Assembly: GCA_040511595.1 (NCBI GenBank)
Contig: JBEVGU010000195.1
Location: 1-16,640, forward strand
Reading direction: 5' to 3'
Length of the DNA stretch: 16,640 nt
From: JAOUEA01 sp040511595
GTDB taxonomy: Bacteria; Actinomycetota; UBA4738; HRBIN12
Shown here: in pieces, positions 15,325-16,640 of the stretch
Layout: every line of letters begins with the position of its first letter
How positions within the stretch are numbered: position 1 is the stretch's first letter
Notes under the pieces: generated by a model
What the model saw: the letters and a program-made list of their open reading frames with translations, nothing else
The model's database searches: none
What the model was told of the DNA's origin: nothing
Program-made: the position numbers and the translations under genes

Positions 15325-15969
15325 TCACCCTACCGAACCAAGGCGTCGCCATCGGGGCGTCCCGGGATCGGCGTGGACGTTGAAATCGGAGCGGATCAAG
15401 GCGTAAACAGCCTCGTCGCGTGGCACCCCAGCGAACTCGGGGACGTTCTCGAACCAGCCGCTCCCGCGTCGAACACCCTCGGCGACGAACCCGGCCTTCT
15501 CGGCGACGCGTCGCGAGGCGGCGTTGTCGACGTCACAGACCAACTCGATCCTATGGAAGCCGAACCGTGTCAGACCTGCCTCGGCGAGAAGTCGAGCAGC
15601 TCTCGGCGCGTAGCCCCTGCCTCGGTGATCCGGTGTGACCGCGTAGGCGATGTTCGCCGCGACCGGGGGGCGTGGCCGGAGGTCGGCCTCGCCGATCGCG
15701 ATGCCGTCCTTCGCCAGCCTGAGTGCGAACGTGAGACTCGCTCCGCTCGCCCATTCGTCGTGCCATCGGCGGATGACATCGGCGTGCCGCACGCGGCGAC
15801 GTTCCCTGTCTCGATCGAGCGGCGGCTGGTCGAACCAGCGAGCGTGTGCGGGGTCGACGTTGAAGTCGCCCAAGGCGACATCATCGCCATCGTGCCACGG
15901 GCTGAGCCAGACGACGCCGTCGCTCAGGAGCGGCTGCGACCCACGGGCGGGATGCAGAGGCGTGGCCAT
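15325..15969 (-). CDS. GNAT family N-acetyltransferase (RimJ/RimL-like)
   Basis: Acetyl-CoA-dependent N-acetyltransferase of the Acetyltransf_3 (RimJ/RimL) type, 214 residues; acceptor unknown. The acetyl-CoA loop is HRGRGYAPRAARLL (motif A, R-G-R-G-Y), preceded by the beta-strand IAYAVTP. Motif B follows with HRIELVCDVDNAASRRVAEK and AGFVAEGVRRGSG, the usual N-x2-S and aGF pattern. ATG 15969 was chosen because the GNAT fold starts shortly after it (LLSDGVVWLSPWHDGD) and upstream reading gives low-complexity sequence. There is no Shine-Dalgarno sequence; TATGCT (minus strand, 15978-15983) eight bases upstream may be the -10 box of a leaderless message. It ends 31 bases before the ABC ATPase, so co-transcription is possible but no functional link is evident. 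Confidence 0.9.
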   Translation of the reverse strand: MATPLHPARGSQPLLSDGVVWLSPWHDGDDVALGDFNVDPAHARWFDQPPLDRDRERRRVRHADVIRRWHDEWASGASLTFALRLAKDGIAIGEADLRPRPPVAANIAYAVTPDHRGRGYAPRAARLLAEAGLTRFGFHRIELVCDVDNAASRRVAEKAGFVAEGVRRGSGWFENVPEFAGVPRDEAVYALIRSDFNVHADPGTPRWRRLGSVG

Positions 15970-16037
15970 CGCGAAGGAGCATAGGAGAGCGGCTCGCGCG
16001 GCCGGTTCGCTTGGGCTCTCGGGTCCGCTGGCCGATC

Positions 16038-16085
16038 GGTGGGCGCGGCAGGTCTTGAACCTGCGACCTCTCGCGTGTGAGGCGC
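16038..16085 (-). repeat. Direct repeat of tRNA-Val 3' half (att-like remnant or tRNA pseudogene)
   Basis: This stretch copies the anticodon-to-3'-end part of the intact tRNA-Val 333 bases away, including the CTCACAC anticodon loop, the 3' acceptor strand CGCGCCC and the next base. 42 or more of about 47 positions agree, with an unbroken 22-base block. Differences cluster in the T-arm, where one stem pair is swapped (GCAGG/CCTGC against GCTGG/CCAGC), so pairing is kept. The 5' half (acceptor strand and D-arm) is absent, so it cannot be a working tRNA. It is in the same orientation as, and downstream of, the real gene, as expected for the displaced end after integration into a tRNA. Confidence 0.75.
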
Positions 16086-16207
16086 GCGCCTTCACCGTTC
16101 CAGTGACGTCTGCCGGAGTCAGCGACGTCCGTCATGACCTGCTGCGATGCGACTGCGCTTCCGCGGATCGAAACCGGATCGCAACCGGATCCAGCAACGA
16201 AGTCCGA
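16086..16207. other. Non-coding stretch with an 11-bp tandem repeat
   Basis: No gene seen. At 16165-16192 there are two copies of an 11-bp unit (GGATCGAAACC, then GGATCGCAACC) and the start of a third (GGATCC). Units one helical turn apart can be protein-binding sites, but the array is too short to say. The rest shows no recognisable structure. Confidence 0.4.
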
Positions 16208-16321
16208 CTAGCAGGGCGACGTCTCACGAGGTTGGGCCAGCGTTCGGGAATGTCCCTTGAGCGATGGCGTGGCGACGTACCCGTCGAGAGACATCGACAT
16301 GATCGCGACCACCTTGGTCAT
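16208..16321 (-). pseudogene. 5' remnant of a dihydrofolate-reductase-family (RibD C-terminal type) gene
   Basis: A 37-codon reading frame begins MTKVVAIMSMSLDGYVA, the classic N-terminus of the DHFR/RibD-C family (the SLDGYVA strand-loop). After residue 17 the similarity stops and the frame ends at a TAG 20 codons later, where about 150 or more further residues are expected. The ATG has a perfect AAAGGAG (16329-16335) seven bases upstream. So the translation start of a real gene is intact while the body is gone. The other two frames downstream show no DHFR motifs, which fits deletion or recombination better than one frameshift. It sits exactly between the two tRNA-Val repeats. The fragment is too short to fold as an enzyme. 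Confidence 0.6.
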
Positions 16322-16372
16322 GGTGCAGCTCCTTTCGCGACAAGGCTAATAAGGTTCCCGCAGGTCAGCCGG

Positions 16373-16444
16373 TGGGCGCGGCTGGGATCGAACCAGCGAC
16401 CTCTCGCGTGTGAGGCGAGCGCTCTCCCGCTGAGCTACGCGCCC
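16373..16444 (-). tRNA. tRNA-Val (CAC)
   Basis: The 72-base cloverleaf is complete. The acceptor stem is GGGCGCG with CGCGCCC, the D-arm GCTC-AGCGGGA-GAGC, the anticodon stem CTCGC/GCGAG with loop CTCACAC (anticodon CAC, reading GUG), the variable loop AGGTC, and the T-arm GCTGG-TTCGATC-CCAGC, with discriminator A. CCA is not encoded (the genome continues CCG). A TACCCT (minus strand, 16456-16461) 11 bases upstream could be the -10 box. A partial second copy of its 3' half lies at 16038-16085. Confidence 0.97.
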
Positions 16445-16471
16445 GGGATGTGCAAAGGGTAGCGGAGGCGT

Positions 16472-16640
16472 CTAGGCAGGCGAGGGCCGGCGCAGGAGCT
16501 CGCGGGCGGTCTCGCGCGCGGTCGGGTCGTGCTCGCGCCAGACGATCTCGACGAGCGTGCGCATGACGTCGCGGATGCCGACGATGCCGAGGACGTTGTC
16601 GCCCTCGACGACCGGGAGATGACGGATTCGCCGCTCGCCC
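16472..16640 (-). CDS. CBS-domain protein (C-terminal part only)
   Basis: The last 55 or so residues of a protein whose start lies beyond the right edge. The visible sequence GERRIRHLPVVEGDNVLGIV followed by GIRDVMRTLVE is the second half of a CBS motif (hydrophobic strand, then a GIxxxRDVM-type segment), which usually binds adenosyl nucleotides in pairs. The tail is Arg-rich (about 20 residues, ending RRPSPA). The stop TAG lies 27 bases upstream of the tRNA-Val. Whether the domain stands alone or regulates another enzyme cannot be seen. Confidence 0.85.
   Translation of the reverse strand, partial: GERRIRHLPVVEGDNVLGIVGIRDVMRTLVEIVWREHDPTARETARELLRRPSPA

Noticed and set aside
16376..16462. 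Plus-strand translations such as RWARLGSNQRPLACEA around both tRNA-like sites
   Set aside because: These are the well-known false peptides from reading the complement of a tRNA; the cloverleaf on the minus strand explains the sequence.

Overview
The window is high-GC DNA with densely packed genes and many GTG or TTG starts. Its core gene set (PimA-type mannosyltransferase, phosphatidylinositol-mannoside acyltransferase, CDP-alcohol phosphatidyltransferase, HIT protein, thrS, pdxS/pdxT) is typical of Actinomycetota. The order recalls the Mycobacterium tuberculosis stretch thrS-HIT-pgsA1-acyltransferase-pimA-...-pdxS-...-pdxT. Here the set is interrupted by genes that are not in that neighbourhood in mycobacteria, so I favour a member of the phylum outside Mycobacteriales; the class cannot be fixed from sequence alone.

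Layout. Positions 1-6497 hold a minus-strand run. In transcription order it is a degenerate CDP-alcohol phosphatidyltransferase, acyltransferase, PimA-like glycosyltransferase, LemA, HtpX protease, DUF3048 (YerB-like) protein, pdxS and pdxT (cut by the window edge). The first three pairs are joined by 4-base overlaps or very short gaps, so membrane phosphoinositide mannosylation and membrane-protein quality control look co-transcribed. A good sigma70-like promoter precedes the DUF3048 gene and probably drives it together with the pyridoxal-phosphate synthase genes. Positions 6587-8671 hold the only plus-strand gene, an EF-G-like GTPase whose G3 motif has Tyr where canonical EF-G has the catalytic His. 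It splits the cluster that is continuous in mycobacteria.

Positions 8685-15969 are a second minus-strand run: GNAT acetyltransferase, ABC ATPase, two-module FtsX/MacB permease, threonyl-tRNA synthetase (probably leaderless), HIT hydrolase/phosphorylase and an alpha/beta hydrolase. Positions 15970-16471 are the only sizeable non-coding stretch. It contains an intact tRNA-Val(CAC), a 48-bp direct repeat of that tRNA's 3' half 333 bp away, and between them a truncated 5' end of a dihydrofolate-reductase-family gene with a perfect ribosome binding site. That geometry fits the worn-down scar of an element integrated at a tRNA 3' end. A CBS-domain protein runs off the right edge.

Most of the window is conserved housekeeping sequence. 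The best leads are the tRNA/att-like scar, the loss of the catalytic aspartates in the phosphatidyltransferase at the head of the PIM genes, and the split PIM cluster. I see no CRISPR array, insertion sequence, rRNA or obvious defence system.
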